Below are positions 25,661 through 39,500 of a stretch of DNA of 64,000 nt, piece after piece. Made by a program: the position numbers and the translations under genes. Each line of letters begins with the position of its first letter. Position 1 is the stretch's first letter. The stretch covers positions 11,087,501 through 11,151,500 of the forward strand of contig NC_091107.1 of assembly GCF_024713975.1 (NCBI RefSeq), written 5' to 3'. Source of the DNA: Paralichthys olivaceus. Taxonomy: Eukaryota; Chordata; Actinopteri; Pleuronectiformes; Paralichthyidae. The notes under the pieces were generated by a model that had not been told where the DNA came from, did not search any database, and worked only from the letters and a program-made list of their open reading frames with translations.

Positions 25661-25775
25661 CTCTACTGACGACGTGCTGCTGCTTCGTGTGTTTGTCTCC
25701 ACTTCCGTACACTGGTATGAGCAGGACGAGCGGACGCCACTGTCAGTCAGTAACCACTGTTCACTTGAACCAAGC
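25660..25775 (+). promoter_or_regulatory. ttc3: ttc3 promoter and untranslated first exon
   Basis: A CpG-containing patch with an acttccg ETS-type site ends in a donor, accaagc|gtgagt, after base 25775. The next exon begins at 27550 (ttctgacag|agttgg) eleven bases before the ttc3 ATG, so this is the natural partner. The transcription start itself is not determined. Confidence 0.55.
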
Positions 25776-27549
25776 GTGAGTATCTATTCATGTATTTACT
25801 TATTAAAACCACCGTTTAAACCCGGAAGCGTCGAGGAGCTGAGCTGTCTTCCAGCTTCGCTCCGTCGCCAGTTGCGTCGCGCCAAAACAAAATAACTGAA
25901 GTGTGGGGGTCGTTGGTTTTAACCATCGTGGGGAAAATGGCGAAGATAAAGTTCCTTCATTAACCTGTTAATGAAGTCCTCAATTGGCTGACACAATATG
26001 CGTTTGTAAAAGTAGCTATATTTGCTATCATGCTACAAATGCTAACGTAAAGGAGTCACAGCCAGTAACAGAGGGATGTAGGTTCAACACAACTGCCCGG
26101 AACAGTAGCGACAGTTCAGCGAAATAAGCATCAACGGCTGAATAATGTTGAGGTCGACGTGCTGCTCAGTCAGTGTTTCACTTGGTATCATGTGAAAGTA
26201 TCAGGATGCGTCTCGACTACATGACGTGTTATGTTATCCTTCACCCCACCCTCTTCTTCTGTAAGCATGAGTAATGTTTGTGATGAAGCGAAACTAGTCC
26301 AAGATCTGGTCCCAGTCAAGTTACTGAACGAGAACTGGTCCCAGTCAAGTTACTGAACGAGAACTGGTCCCAGTCAAGTTACTGTACGTCATATTAAAAG
26401 TGAAGCAGTGGGGAACACAGTCAGGGTGTGTTATGAGTAGTTATGAGTAGGCCTCGACAAAAATACTACCAGTAACTACATATAACAAAGGTTCGATATA
26501 TGACACATAATACGTCTACCTCAGATTTACAAAACGTCATTCCGTGTTTATAAGGACGATTTAAAACCTTAACCTTCACTTGGTTGCAAAAAATGTTTTT
26601 GGAAATAACGATTTAATTTATTTGAATTTGTTGTGATAAATTTCAATATCAGCTGACTTTTTTATTTTGGTATCATTTTAAGCTATGTCACCCAGTTCTA
26701 GTTATTGAGGGAGCGACAACACCGACCACCCACCTCCCAAATATTGAGGAAGAAGTATTATACATCACTTAACAAACAAGACACATGAGATACTATTATC
26801 ATTAAAGCTTTATTCAGCCAGACGAGTTCCATTGAGATTACAAGATCAGTGTTTGGAGGGAGCCCTGGCCAAGAGAGCAACAATATGAAGTAACGTAAGA
26901 TAACTTAAAGGATGGATGGAAGAGAGTTTCCCATATCACATTCAGCTTCTTTATAATACTGTACATGCTGAGGTAGACATTGAGTATGTTTCTTTTAGCT
27001 GTACGTACGTCTTTTAGTCAAACCACTGCACCATCATGTGCTACATGATGCACTTTGTCCATGGTCTGATGAGCGCAGTTCCTGTGGTATACAACAGTGT
27101 GGTTGAGAGTGGAGATGGACTTGGTTGCCTTTGTGCTGTGTTCAAATAGAAATCATGGCTGTGTGTAATAAAATCACACACAGCCAGGTTAGTTTCAATG
27201 AGACCATTGTGATGCACAGCAGTGGAAATTGGCTCATGGTCTATTGCTGCTATGAAACATGATGGCTGCATTTCTGCTCTTCAATGCTACAACATCACTC
27301 CTTCATAGTAATGCAAACTGCTTTGTAGTCATTTATTGTATTATCAATACGTCAATAACTTTTAATAATTGATTAATTTGCCAATTGTTTTGTTTGTATA
27401 AGATTTTTAAAAAGTAAAAATGTGTCCCATTACAGTGATTCTGGACCCAAAATTATGTTTTCATGCATTATGGTTTTACTTTTTGCAGCTGATAAAAAAA
27501 AAAACCCAACACATTTAAATAATAATAAAATTATAAATTTTTCTGACAG
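25776..27549 (+). other. ttc3: ttc3 intron 1
   Basis: About 1.8 kb. It starts GC-rich, contains the 29-base tandem repeat listed separately, and is otherwise AT-rich with no recognisable coding. A few ORFs here are short and match nothing I know. Confidence 0.5.
26306..26384. repeat. 29-base tandem repeat, about 2.7 copies
   Basis: The unit begins ctggtcccagtcaagttact and then gaacgagaa. Units start at 26306, 26335 and 26364; the first two are identical and the third diverges after 21 bases. It sits in ttc3 intron 1. Confidence 0.95.
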
Positions 27550-27560
27550 AGTTGGAGAAC

Positions 27561-30500
27561 ATGTCAGATTCAGAATCCGATTCTGATTTTGTTGAATGGG
27601 AAGACTTCAGACAACGGGGGAAAGTGGTGAGTTACTAACTAATAATCAAAATTAGTATGTAGTCAGCTCAGAGTTTTTTGTTTGTCACCCAAAACTGTCT
27701 TTTTCTCTTTTGTAGGTTCAAACAAGTGATGAAGTCATGGCCCTCCGTCCATCAGGTAATGAACATTTATGTCCTAAATTACCCTCTTCAAATTAAAATC
27801 CAGGGCTTCAATGCCATCCCATTGCAAAGTTACTATGGTATACACTAGAGTATTAAATGAATTAATCAGAAAGTGAATATGAGTGAGTGAACAATAACTT
27901 CTATCTCCACATGATCACAGAGGAAATGGTCTATGCACTTGACAGATTACACTGAGGCCACTGTTGGATTCGTTCCGGTTTTACACATGTCAAAAAACCT
28001 CTATGTTCCAGTCGATAACTTGTATTTTGCTATTATTTATAGAGTTACATAAGTTGATCAATTTCTGTGTTCATGAAAAATCTAGAATGTTTTGATCAGA
28101 TTCAATATTAATTGTGTAATATTTGATCAGACTTCAGTAATCAGGGTTTACCTCAATTTTAATACAAAAATCATAGATGAATGCCAGGAAATTCTTTCAT
28201 CTACATCCTTTTACTTATTGATAAATAGAAGTGTGTTAAAGTACTTAGCCCCTTCTCTGGAGTCTGTCTTTGCTGTTGCTCAACGTGTGACATTGCTTTT
28301 AGAATAACTTCTATATGAGGCTCTCAGCTGGGTAAAACCAATTTTCTGCATTTGTGTTTTTTTAGAGGGTGATTATGATCGATGGGACCGTATAACTGTC
28401 GATATCAAACAAGAAGCTGGACAGCGGATGAAAATTTGTACCCTCTGGCTTCCCATTCTGCTGCAGCGTGAAGAATCCGGCTTCAATGTTTCCTGGGCTA
28501 TGCATATAGGCTTAATTGATGCTGTGTATGTATGATTGTGACTTTGATCTGGATACATTTTAGTTGCCAATTAATAAAACTAACCATCATCAGTGTTAGG
28601 ACTATTGAAGAATTTTTAATTGTCTCCTTATAGGGAAAGTGAAGATATAAGTTTGAAACACCTGCACAGGATCGAAATAGTGGAAGCAGTTCTCAGAGCC
28701 TTGGAGAAAGGAAGTGTAAGTACAATAGAATTGTTAAAAACACTTTTAAGAGCAAACTATGAAATTGCAGTGTGGTAACTTCTGTGATTGTTGACGCTTT
28801 ATCCCCAATAGTTAGTTTCAGGCTATAGGGTTTTTTTATTGGTGGAACTGCACAGATAACGTGTGTTGGTGTTTGTAGATTTTCAGAAATTAATAATTTT
28901 TGTGCATTTTTTGTTAACATTGTCACATGTGTTAAAAGCAGCATGGTTTGGAAACCCTAGCAACAGAGACTTTGTTTTTATTTAGAGATTTCCTTTTGTG
29001 TTTCCCATTTTGCTTAATACTTGGATGAAAGGTTTCGGTTGTATCTATTAGCAATACTTATAGTTCATCATCCCACCAGTAAGCATGAAACCCAACTTGC
29101 TAAACATTATGTTTGAGACAGAGCATAGAATAGGTATAATATTACAGGTACATGTTGTTTGAGATGGTCTAAAACACACACATTATTTTAGAGAAAAGGA
29201 GTAGATTGATTGACAGTTGTCATTAGTGTTTAATGATGTTCAAACTTGCTTTTGATCTCAATGACTTGTTCTCTGTTTCAGTTGAAAAGGAACCAAACAA
29301 AGCACATTTTCATGATAAGCAACATGTTTAACTTGGTAAGTCTGAAAAAAAAAGGCATAGTTTATATTGATTATGTAAGGGACTATGACCTAATAAGTGT
29401 TAATGCTCTTCAAACAGTGGCAGAGGCATGACTTCTAGCTTGTGTAGTTAATGTTGATCACCTTTCATGCACATAATGCAGCTCGAAGGGCTTCAAACTA
29501 AATTGTATGTTTATAAAAACATTTTGAGAAATAAGTAGAAAGGTGTTACACATCAAGAGAAACTAAAACAGAAACTTGAAATAGTTGTTACACATTAAAT
29601 CTTTATTATTCTGTGTTTGTGGTATGTGTTTACACTTTGTTTCCATATAATTTGGCCGAGTGGAAACATGTATGATGAAAAAAGGACTGACCCAAGTACT
29701 GAACCCTGTGGAACACAATGGGGAATATGAAAACTTCTAATTGGGGCATCCAAAGAAATTTCCAATTTTCACAATCTGTAAAATTATTTTTGGCAAAAAT
29801 GATGAAAATACTTTTGCCAATGCATCCGAATTTGGCCATCAAAAATATACAGTTGAATAGTTGCCTCAATTATTATGAATTATGTGGTTTGATGTTGCCT
29901 TTGTGAAAGAGGTATTTGATTGTCTCTCTGTTCCGCATCTTGATGTATTTGACCTTGTAGAATCCAAGTTCCCCAGAGGTTTTGGAGGATGCACTTCACT
30001 GGTTGGAGCGAACTGGAGAACCAGCTATTCGCCGACGCGTCTTGGAGCTCGGCCACGCTCGCACATGCTACATGGCCCTGCACCATATCTTCACTGAGTG
30101 TAAGACACAATTAAGCTACAGTTCACACAAAGCCACTCTGTAACGTACCTCTGACATCATTACCACAAGAAATTTCTGGTAATTCTTGTAAAGAGAAAAC
30201 CCTAAACATTTGAGCAGTTATTAGATCAAAGTGTCAAATTTATTTTATAGCTTTTAAAAATAACTATCTAATAAACCTTATTTAATGATTTGTGCGAAAA
30301 CCGAAGCCTGTAGAAGTTCTAGGAGCATTGTTTTCAGGTGATTCGTTTTCAGTGTACTAACACACTCCTATTTTGCTTTCATTCAGATGCTAACTATATT
30401 CAGGCCATGTGTAGCAACCTGGAGAGGACAATGAGGTCACTAATGGCTCGACCACCTGACCATTTTGTTGAGGTAAGACACAACAATATGAACTACAGAC

Positions 30501-33500
30501 TGTAACATACATTTATTTGCTTTAATGTGTTAAGAGCAATAATTGATAGTACCTGTATGTAGTCTAAAAATGAAGACATGGAGCTTCTTTGGTAATTATA
30601 TGGTGTTATTCACTGCAGATCCCCATTAGCCATTGTACAAATAATAATTTTCTGACTTCCTCATCAAATAAAAAAAAAAGGCAGCTCTAAACTCTTCTAA
30701 GCATAATCATTTGTCTGTTTTGTTTTTTTCAGAGAAGCGAAGTGATGAAGCAGAAAGGAAACGAGAACTATAAGAAAAATCTCTATGAAGATGCTTTGAA
30801 GTTTTATTCCAAAGCCATCAAGTATTAGTAAGTAGCATTTTTGTTGTTAATGTTGAATCCCAGACATTAAACTTGATAACTATTGCTAACTATGTTAGAA
30901 AGGGTTGGAATGTTTCTTCTTATTTGTTATACATGCACAATAATACAGTATAATATAAAAAAGTTCCTGCAATGAATCCCTGTATTTATGAAGGTTAGTT
31001 GTTTTAGTTTTGTTGACACTTTTTATTCAATGTATTGTATTGCAACTCTTCATATATTACAAAACTATCTTAAACAGAAATGACAGTAGAGCTAATCTAA
31101 GGCCTGGTTGATAATGTGTTCTTAATTTAAGATTCACAATGAAAAGAGTCACTGCAGGGTTTTTAGATTTCATAATTGCAATAAACTGGAAAATATCTTT
31201 ACTTTTTAAAACTGAAATGTATTTTCTCTCCATCCAGCCCTGATAACCACATTTTTTATGGAAACAGAGCCCAATGCTATATCCGATGTAAGAAGTATCT
31301 GTAAGTACCACTCATACTGGAGCACCATTCATATGTGTGATTTTATATAGTGTCATATCGCACGGCACTTTTCCAGAAGAAGGCATGGTAACTTTGGCAT
31401 CATAGTTCTGCAACCATAACAATGCTTGCAAATTACTTACAATTGCATTTGTACACCCACAAAACTACAAAAAAATGCAACTCTAACGAAAAAATTGCAA
31501 TGCATAATAACAATTTCTATGTTGTGCCTCATAAAATACCACACTTACTCTTGTGAGTAAACCTTAATATTTTTAGTAGGTGTGTTACTAAAAACATGAC
31601 TTTTAGTAAATCTTTGAAAATACAGGCAGCAGATGAGTCAGAGAAGGCGTGAATTTTGATTTGATTTTAATTTTCTCGGTCATTAAAAGTACAAGACTTA
31701 AGAAAGGTAAACCGTCCCTAACATGATATTCTGATTTTACAGAAAGGCCGTCGGAGATGGAAAACGGGCTACACTGATAAATCCACTCTGGGCAAAGGTA
31801 CTGATCTATTTTATTATCTGGCTACAGTGCAACATAGACTGATCTGACATTTATTGCACAGAACTTCTACAATATGGTCTTTTTGCTGCTGATTCATGTT
31901 TCGAGCAGTATTTATGTGCTTGAAATGTAAACTGTACTGTCTGTTACTGTACTTGAATCCACATGTCATTCATGTCCTTCACTGATAAGTTTAGATTAGA
32001 ATAAGATAGTTATAATTTAGAAGTTGATGCATGTGTTTTTCTTGCAGGGTCACTACCGCTACTGTGAAGCTTTGTTCTTTTTGGGAGAATTCAAACGAGC
32101 TATTGAAGCCAACACTTCAGCTCAGAGACTCTGTAAGAATGACCATGAAGGATTCAAAGAGTTGGAACAACAACAAATCAAATTCATCACTGAAATGACA
32201 GAACTCAAAGGTATTTTCCCTGCATGTACGTTCACAGAAGCACCGAAAATCAACTTCCATGTAAATTAAAAATGTAATTTATAAAGGATTATATAGATGA
32301 GCTAGAAATCCACCTGTAATGCACTGTGTTTATTATACAGATTAACAAAGGGGTCAGTAAGCAGTTTCTATGTCCACATCTTCTCAGTTAAACACAGTGC
32401 AAAAATCTAACAGGAAAATTGAGATGGGGGGGAAAATAATTTTAGGTTATTGCATGTTATTGTCATGGAGAGCAGAATAACTAGTTTATTGCTTATCTGA
32501 TAAAATCATCCCCCCTGGTTTGTTTTTCCTCAAAACTGAAACACCTCTTTGCTTGCTTCGTTTTCAGGTGGCCGACCAAAGTATAAGAACAGAAGGTGTG
32601 TGTGCGCGCTCCCTCATACACAATATACTGCAGACATGATTAATAAATCCTGACAAACATATGAAAGCTCCTTTTGTATTTTTGTATTTTTGTGATTTTC
32701 TTTTTTTTCCAGACCGGACAACACAAACAGAGTAGACTCAGCGAAGCTTGGTTTGCCAACAGGCATATCTGTACAGAGCAAGGTCAGTGACTCTTTATTT
32801 CTAGGTAGCAGTCATGTTTGACACAATATAGGAAATGTTTATTTTAAGTGTGTTTAATTAGTTATGGACTGCAATAAAAGTGAGTTCATCGAATACGTGT
32901 ATTATGCTTTAAATGGTAGAGCAGAGTGAGGTTTTCCTTATTTCTCCAAATGACCAGACTCTTCTTTGGAATGTAAATCATAGGGTGAACATTACTGTGG
33001 TCCACATGTCTGGTCCAGGACAGTTAACCTCCCTGAACCTGTATGGACATTTAATGCATGTTTAGTGTAATTCATTATTAATAAATAACTGTGTGTTAAC
33101 AGGTCTCCGAGGTTAAAACGGACAAAGTTAAAATGGACAAACCACCAGGTGAGTCTGTTTAAACAGTTTGGTATCCCAAACAAGTCCATATTCCAACCTG
33201 TTTCAACTGTACATTTTGTGAAACAGCAACAGCAAGTTCTGAGTAAAGATGTATAACCTGATCCATTGCTTTCCTCATTGGTTTTCTCTTAATATTTTTG
33301 TTGCAGAAACAATTAACCGATTAGTTGATTGATAGAAAATTAAAAGGAGGAAACAAAAAAGCAAAGGAACTATAACGAATAATGCTTTGAGTCACTATAT
33401 CTCGCAAAACATACCAAACATTCAACAGTTCCAACTCAGTCTCTGAAGGGGTAGAAGTAAATAGCACAATGCAGGGGCCACTTCAGGGTCACAAGGCACA

Positions 33501-36500
33501 CAACCTCTCCTTGATGAGAAGATGATAAACAATACAATGTGTTTTAATGCAGGACCATGCTTATCTCATAGTACCTAATAGAATCTTTACATATGTGTGG
33601 TTTGCTTTAAATGTGCCCAGCGGGGATGAAGATCTTCAGAATGCAGTAACACAGTGTTTACTTGTAGTGGTGAGTTCTGTGTAAGTTGGTACACTGTGCT
33701 TCAAAAGATGCTTCTGCTTAAGACCCTTAGTTATCCTGAAACCTCTTTCATCACAGCTTCATCAGTTCACTAGGTTGTTCTCACAGTAACACTCAAACTA
33801 TTCATGTTCTCTCCCCAGGGAAAAAAACGGTGATTGCACAGAAGAATGGCAGTACTAAAGACCCTAAACCCACAAAAAGGTTAGTGGAAGTACAATGCTA
33901 TAATCAGTGTTTATATTAACCATGTCCCTGCTTTAAGATTTAAGTATTGTGATCCTAAAAGGAACCCACCATTTTCTGGCCACTGTGTGATGTGCAGCTT
34001 TGCATAAACTGCCTGCCTGACAACAGTTACTACAACTACAACAGTTTTGTTTCATTGATAAGATCACACAGTCAAGTCAAACCAAGGCCAGCAGGAGTGT
34101 ATTTACAGGACTGATGTTTTGGTTTTAACTACATAAAGAAACTGCCACTTTTTCATTTTGAGAATAGCTTGGAGTACAAGTTGGCCATGTATCAGACTGT
34201 TTCGCTGATTGAAAACTCTGTGCTTCCAGTGAGATTACTTCAAACAGTGAACAAATGGAGTCAAGCACGACAGCAAAGAAGAAATCAAAGAACAAAAGTT
34301 ATCCGTCTGAATCTGAGGTAAGCCTGGAACCCAAACTAGAAGGGGCCAATACTCCCCTAATGAAACCGTATTTAATTTTACTACAGCCATTGACACACAC
34401 TCAGTTTCAGTCCCCTAAACATGTTTGATTATTTTCATCAAGATCCATGAATTATTTTCTGGGAAATTTCACAATTTAAAGAAAGGGAAAAAAGTCCTGC
34501 AAATCAGATCCATACCATGATTTAATGGGCTATTTCCTGACCTTTACCACTTACAGTATATTTTGCATAATCCTGCTAACTAACAAGCAAGCAAACACTG
34601 ACGAAAACATGACTTCCTTGGTGGAGGTAATTATTCATGTTCCCATCTATCATGAATCACAAGTAGTGTTTAGACTTATAAATAGAAATGCAGCATACCA
34701 TAAAATGTCTTAACAAAGCCTGGAGCATTGTCTCACTGTGGCTGTTGTTAGTCTTGCATACCATCAGAGTTAATCTCAGGGTGTGTTTCTCTCACATGCT
34801 TGCAACATTAATGTAGCCACAGCTTGGTTATATAATGTGTTGTTAGCTTTCCTTTAACAGCATCACATATCTTTTAAAATCATAATGATTGAACTTGAAC
34901 TTTTATGTTGTAACTATAAAATTGAATGAAATGGCCGACCTGATATGATGTGTGTGCTCTGTTTAGAACCAGAAAGTGTCCGACAGTAAAGCAGCTGTGT
35001 GTAAAGAGTTGAGGTCTGTGGTGCATGACGCCCACACCGCTCTGGCCGACCTCCGCAGCCGCAATGCAGAGCAGGCCTTCAGCCAGGCACTGGAAATACT
35101 GGAAACTAACACACCCAAGGTAATTTTAATCAAACTTATATGTAAACCAGTGCAGAGGTTGTAGCACTTAATGCCAAAATTCCTAACATTACATGAACAG
35201 ATTCAGGGAAACATGTGCAGATGACATAGAATACAAGCAAAAGATGTCTCAGACGTTGTGAAAAACTTGACTGTATTTTGGCTGTGAATAATTTTGCAAT
35301 AAAGCCAGGATCCTGTTCTCTTCAGTTGTCCAATTGTGTATCTACACTTCCACGCATCGTCTCAAATGAGTTAGTTTTTAATTACAAGGTTAAAGTTTAT
35401 TGCTGTTGTCCTCCGAATGAGCCAAAAAACACACAAATTATTTGTTTTTCTTTTACTTTCTCAGGAACTTGGACTTTCCTCAGTCGATGTACTGTTGCTG
35501 CTGTATGGCCACGCATCTGCCCTGACAGAAATCGGTCAGCCTGAGGTAACTGATAGTTCAGCTTGTTAGACCTTGATAGCAGCGGCACACTGCATCTCCA
35601 TATATGCTGCACTGAACTCAGTCACTTTATTTGTGTTTGTGGTCCATTTAACTCTTTAAAACTGCAGCTGTAAAACCAAAAACAAGGGATGGCCCAATCA
35701 ATAGTCTTTGACCCAGTCCAGTTCCATTAGTACTGTGTATATGCAGCGTTTTTATGTAATCTTGTATGTTATGATTTGGCGCTATACAAATAAAATTGAA
35801 TTGAATCTTTGAATCAGGCTGAAACTGAGCTATAAACTCTATATTCATGTCTCTAGGTTTCTGTTTTTTCCAGTTCCATATTTGGTTTTTCAAGGCCAGG
35901 ATAATTTGAGCATTTTAATTACATACAATATTAAAAATGTACCGATATGAGAATATCCTGTGCTAATGTCATAACGTGTGGTTGCTTTGTGGAACACAGG
36001 AACTCACCAAAGCACAAAAACTTACGGAGAAGATGAAGTCGTTTGAGGAGCGGACGTTTCAGTGTCTGGTGTTCTATGCCACTGGCAGGGTGTATCTCAA
36101 AGAGAACAGGTACAGACGTCTGTAGTCATAACAGTTTAATGTCACCGTTTACACATGTTGTGCTTTCAAAATGTAAAATATTTGCGTCTCTTCAGGTTTG
36201 CAGTTGCCCTGGAGCAGTTCTCAGATTCACAGCAGATGGTGAAGAATCAAATCACTCCTGGTAAACTCACCTGGCCCCTAACTAAAGACATTGTCAAAGA
36301 GACACAAACAGATTATTTCAAGGTAAGTTATGAATGTAGTTCTTGTTGATTTCTATACAAAATCTGACTTGAAAATTGTTTAAAACAACATGCAGTGCCT
36401 TTGTAATAATATTTATTTTAAACTGGTTAACAGTAAAATCACCAGAAGATTGTGAAGAAATCTCAACAAATTGACCTAAATATAAGAAGTCACCAGAAAC

Positions 36501-39500
36501 ATTACTAGTGCAGCCAGTAGTGTTAGTCTATTCACTGAATTTTGGGTGATATCAAATTAATTAAATATATTAAAATATTTTTTCTCGCACAATACATCCT
36601 ATTTCTGCATCCAAAATGTGAACGTGTGTATTATAATACTCAGAACAACTGTTACTTTAAGTGTTTTAGCTGGTTCAGTCATCTTGAATCATGATATTCA
36701 GGATAGCTGAATTATCAGGTGGGCTTTAAGTTCCTGTTTGGTCTGTATTTCAACTTCAGGAAGACTCATTATGTATTCTCAACATGAATGATAAAAATAC
36801 ATGTTAAAGATGTTTTTCCTTTTTTTGGCCGTGCATCAAAAACTTGTCTTCTCTATTGATCAGTGTCATAAAATGTGGTTCAAAAAAGTAAATTGAACTT
36901 TCATTCCAATGTTTTTATGGAAAAGAATACTTAATGTCACTGTCTCAACAAGTAAATAACTAAATGCATTTTATGTTTAGCATTACACTTCAGTATTTTT
37001 GCCTTGGATAACATGTATTTTCTCTTTGTAGGACATTCTGGAAAGTGCTATACAGCTGTGTAAATTTCCTCCCCTCCCTGATGCTGTATGTCGACTTGAC
37101 AACTGCCATAGCTCTGTGAAAGCTGAAATCTACCTGACTGACCCAGATTTTAAGGTAAACAGCAGTGAAACACAGCCATGTGGTGTTTTTCATTCAAACA
37201 TTGAAAGGATGGATGATTTTAACTCTACGCTTCTCTACCCAAAGGGCTTCATTCAGTTATGTTGCTGTCAGAGCTGTACTGTTGAATACCACATCGCCTG
37301 TTGGAAGACACTAAAGACATCAACCTTCTCTGAAAAGAATGAAAAGGTAAAGTGAGATTTCATCATGGGCCAATCTCAATGTTTATTTTTTTTACTGTGC
37401 ACAGAGACAGGTAGCTGTTAACTCCTGCTGTTCATCTTATGTTGCAGGATTTCTTGCAAGAAGTATGTTTGACTCCAGACTGTTTCGGCCAAATCTGTAG
37501 CATCAAAATCATTGGGCCGACGGGCCTGGTGAAATGCGAGGTAAGATAGTTCTCTTCAGGTGAGGTGAACGTTCAGAGTCAATGTGCTCGTGAACAACAT
37601 GATTAGTGCTGAACCGATTTGTTTCTTTTTTCAGTTTAAAGCTGCCATCCCCAAACCACAGACTCTTAAGAAGCCAAAAGCGAATCAGAAATGTACAAGG
37701 TGAGGCTGCAGTCAAACATCAGTGTTACCATGAGCTCATAGCAATAAGCATCATAAGGAGATTTAAGTGCTTGATGATCTTTTTGCCCTGGGTGTTCAGG
37801 TCACAGGCTTTTCTTAACTTTGAATTAGTTGAAATGCTGCGTCTGGTCACTCTCAATTATCATATCATATGTCTGACCCATTAATATGCCTTTTTACTGT
37901 AAACCAGTACTTGTTTTTGAATTGCATTTCTCTCTGTATGTTTTAGTCTGAAGAAGTCAAAACTAAAGGTTGAGCACCGGCTCAAGAAGAAGCCGTGTGA
38001 AGTGTCATTTCAAGAAAAAATCAGCGACGAGATCCTGCAGCAGAAAGACGACTCTGCAACTCAGACTGAACAGAAAGGTTCTGGAGTTTGTTTGTCACTT
38101 TTCTGACAGCACTTTTTCTCGAGACGTGTGCTCACATTCAGGAGAACTGACAACTTTTTATTGTTCTCGTGATTTAATTTAATGTTTTTTTAAATTCACA
38201 ATATGTTGTGATGATCTTAGTTATTAAATTTTCATTGTATTTTACAACAGATTAGAGAAACATCTTGGTAATCTTTTTAATGTCACGTTTGCTCGTTGTT
38301 GTCAGCCTGGTTGCTGTACAGGGATCGGGTTCTACTGCAGATCAGCCAGAACATGGAGTGGCTGAGAGAGGAGAAGAGCCTCCATGTGTCGGCCCTGATG
38401 ATCAGCCTGAAGCCCTGGCTGGAGCTGGACTTGAAGAGGGGGAACAAGCTTGCTGAGAGGATGCTGAACTGGCAGCAGGAGCCACTGGAGACGTTTGGTC
38501 AGGCTGTTGAGCTCCTGTTGGAGAGGAAGAATCGGGTGTGGGCTCGTGTCCTGATCGAAATGCTCAATAGCTCTCTGGATGTAAATCACAAACTCAACAA
38601 CTGGGCATGTCAGCTCAACAACGCAGGTCAGCATTCGCCATGTTTTTGTAGGTATGACTTAATGTTTTGTATCACACGTGTAACATGTGTGACGTGGAAG
38701 TACTCAGGTGTTAAGTCTGTTTAGATGGATTTGTTGGGAATTGTGAATGAGTTTAGGTTGGGACTTTGACCAAATTCTTTCTCGTCTCTTTAGGCCTGAA
38801 CGCTGCCAAATCCTTCATTCAGTCCAACGCAGAAGACTTGGAGCAGCTGGACCTCGCTCTTCTGCTCACCTTTGACCCATTACAGGAGATGATTATAGCG
38901 AAGCTCGGGACTAGGCCAGAGCTTTTTTCAAGTAGTGGCTTGACTGTGACTGAATACCTAAAACAGGCCTCACCACAGGACATGAGACTCTTTATCTGGA
39001 CTCTGGAGGAGCATAGGGAGGAGTACCTGACCTGCCACACTATTCTGGATGACTATTTTGATATGATGGGTATGCATATTTGATTTGAAGACATGGTTAT
39101 TTTCTGCCCTGACTTCATGATTTATCTTTCAATTCTTTGTTTTACAGATGGACATTTTTCGATCTTAAAAAAGTCTGATGAAAATCTAAATGTAAGTTTT
39201 TAGAAACCTTGTAGCATTTGGTTTTTCTCGGTGAAATGACGGTACCACTCAAACTAAATGTAATGGAATACTTTTGAGAAAGTTGCTTATTTGGTTTAAA
39301 TGTCTTTTTACTTGTTACATTTATTAAGCACCTCTAAAGCTAACAAATAACGTATCTCTTGTATCTCTTTTATCTGTTCAAAAACCCAAGTGTAAAATTG
39401 ACACAGCGTGGAGCCAACAGTGCAGTACAAACGAAAAGGTTAATTGTCATTCACTTTATCTTAATTTCAGAATTCCCCTATGAAAACTAAGAGTCGAGGC

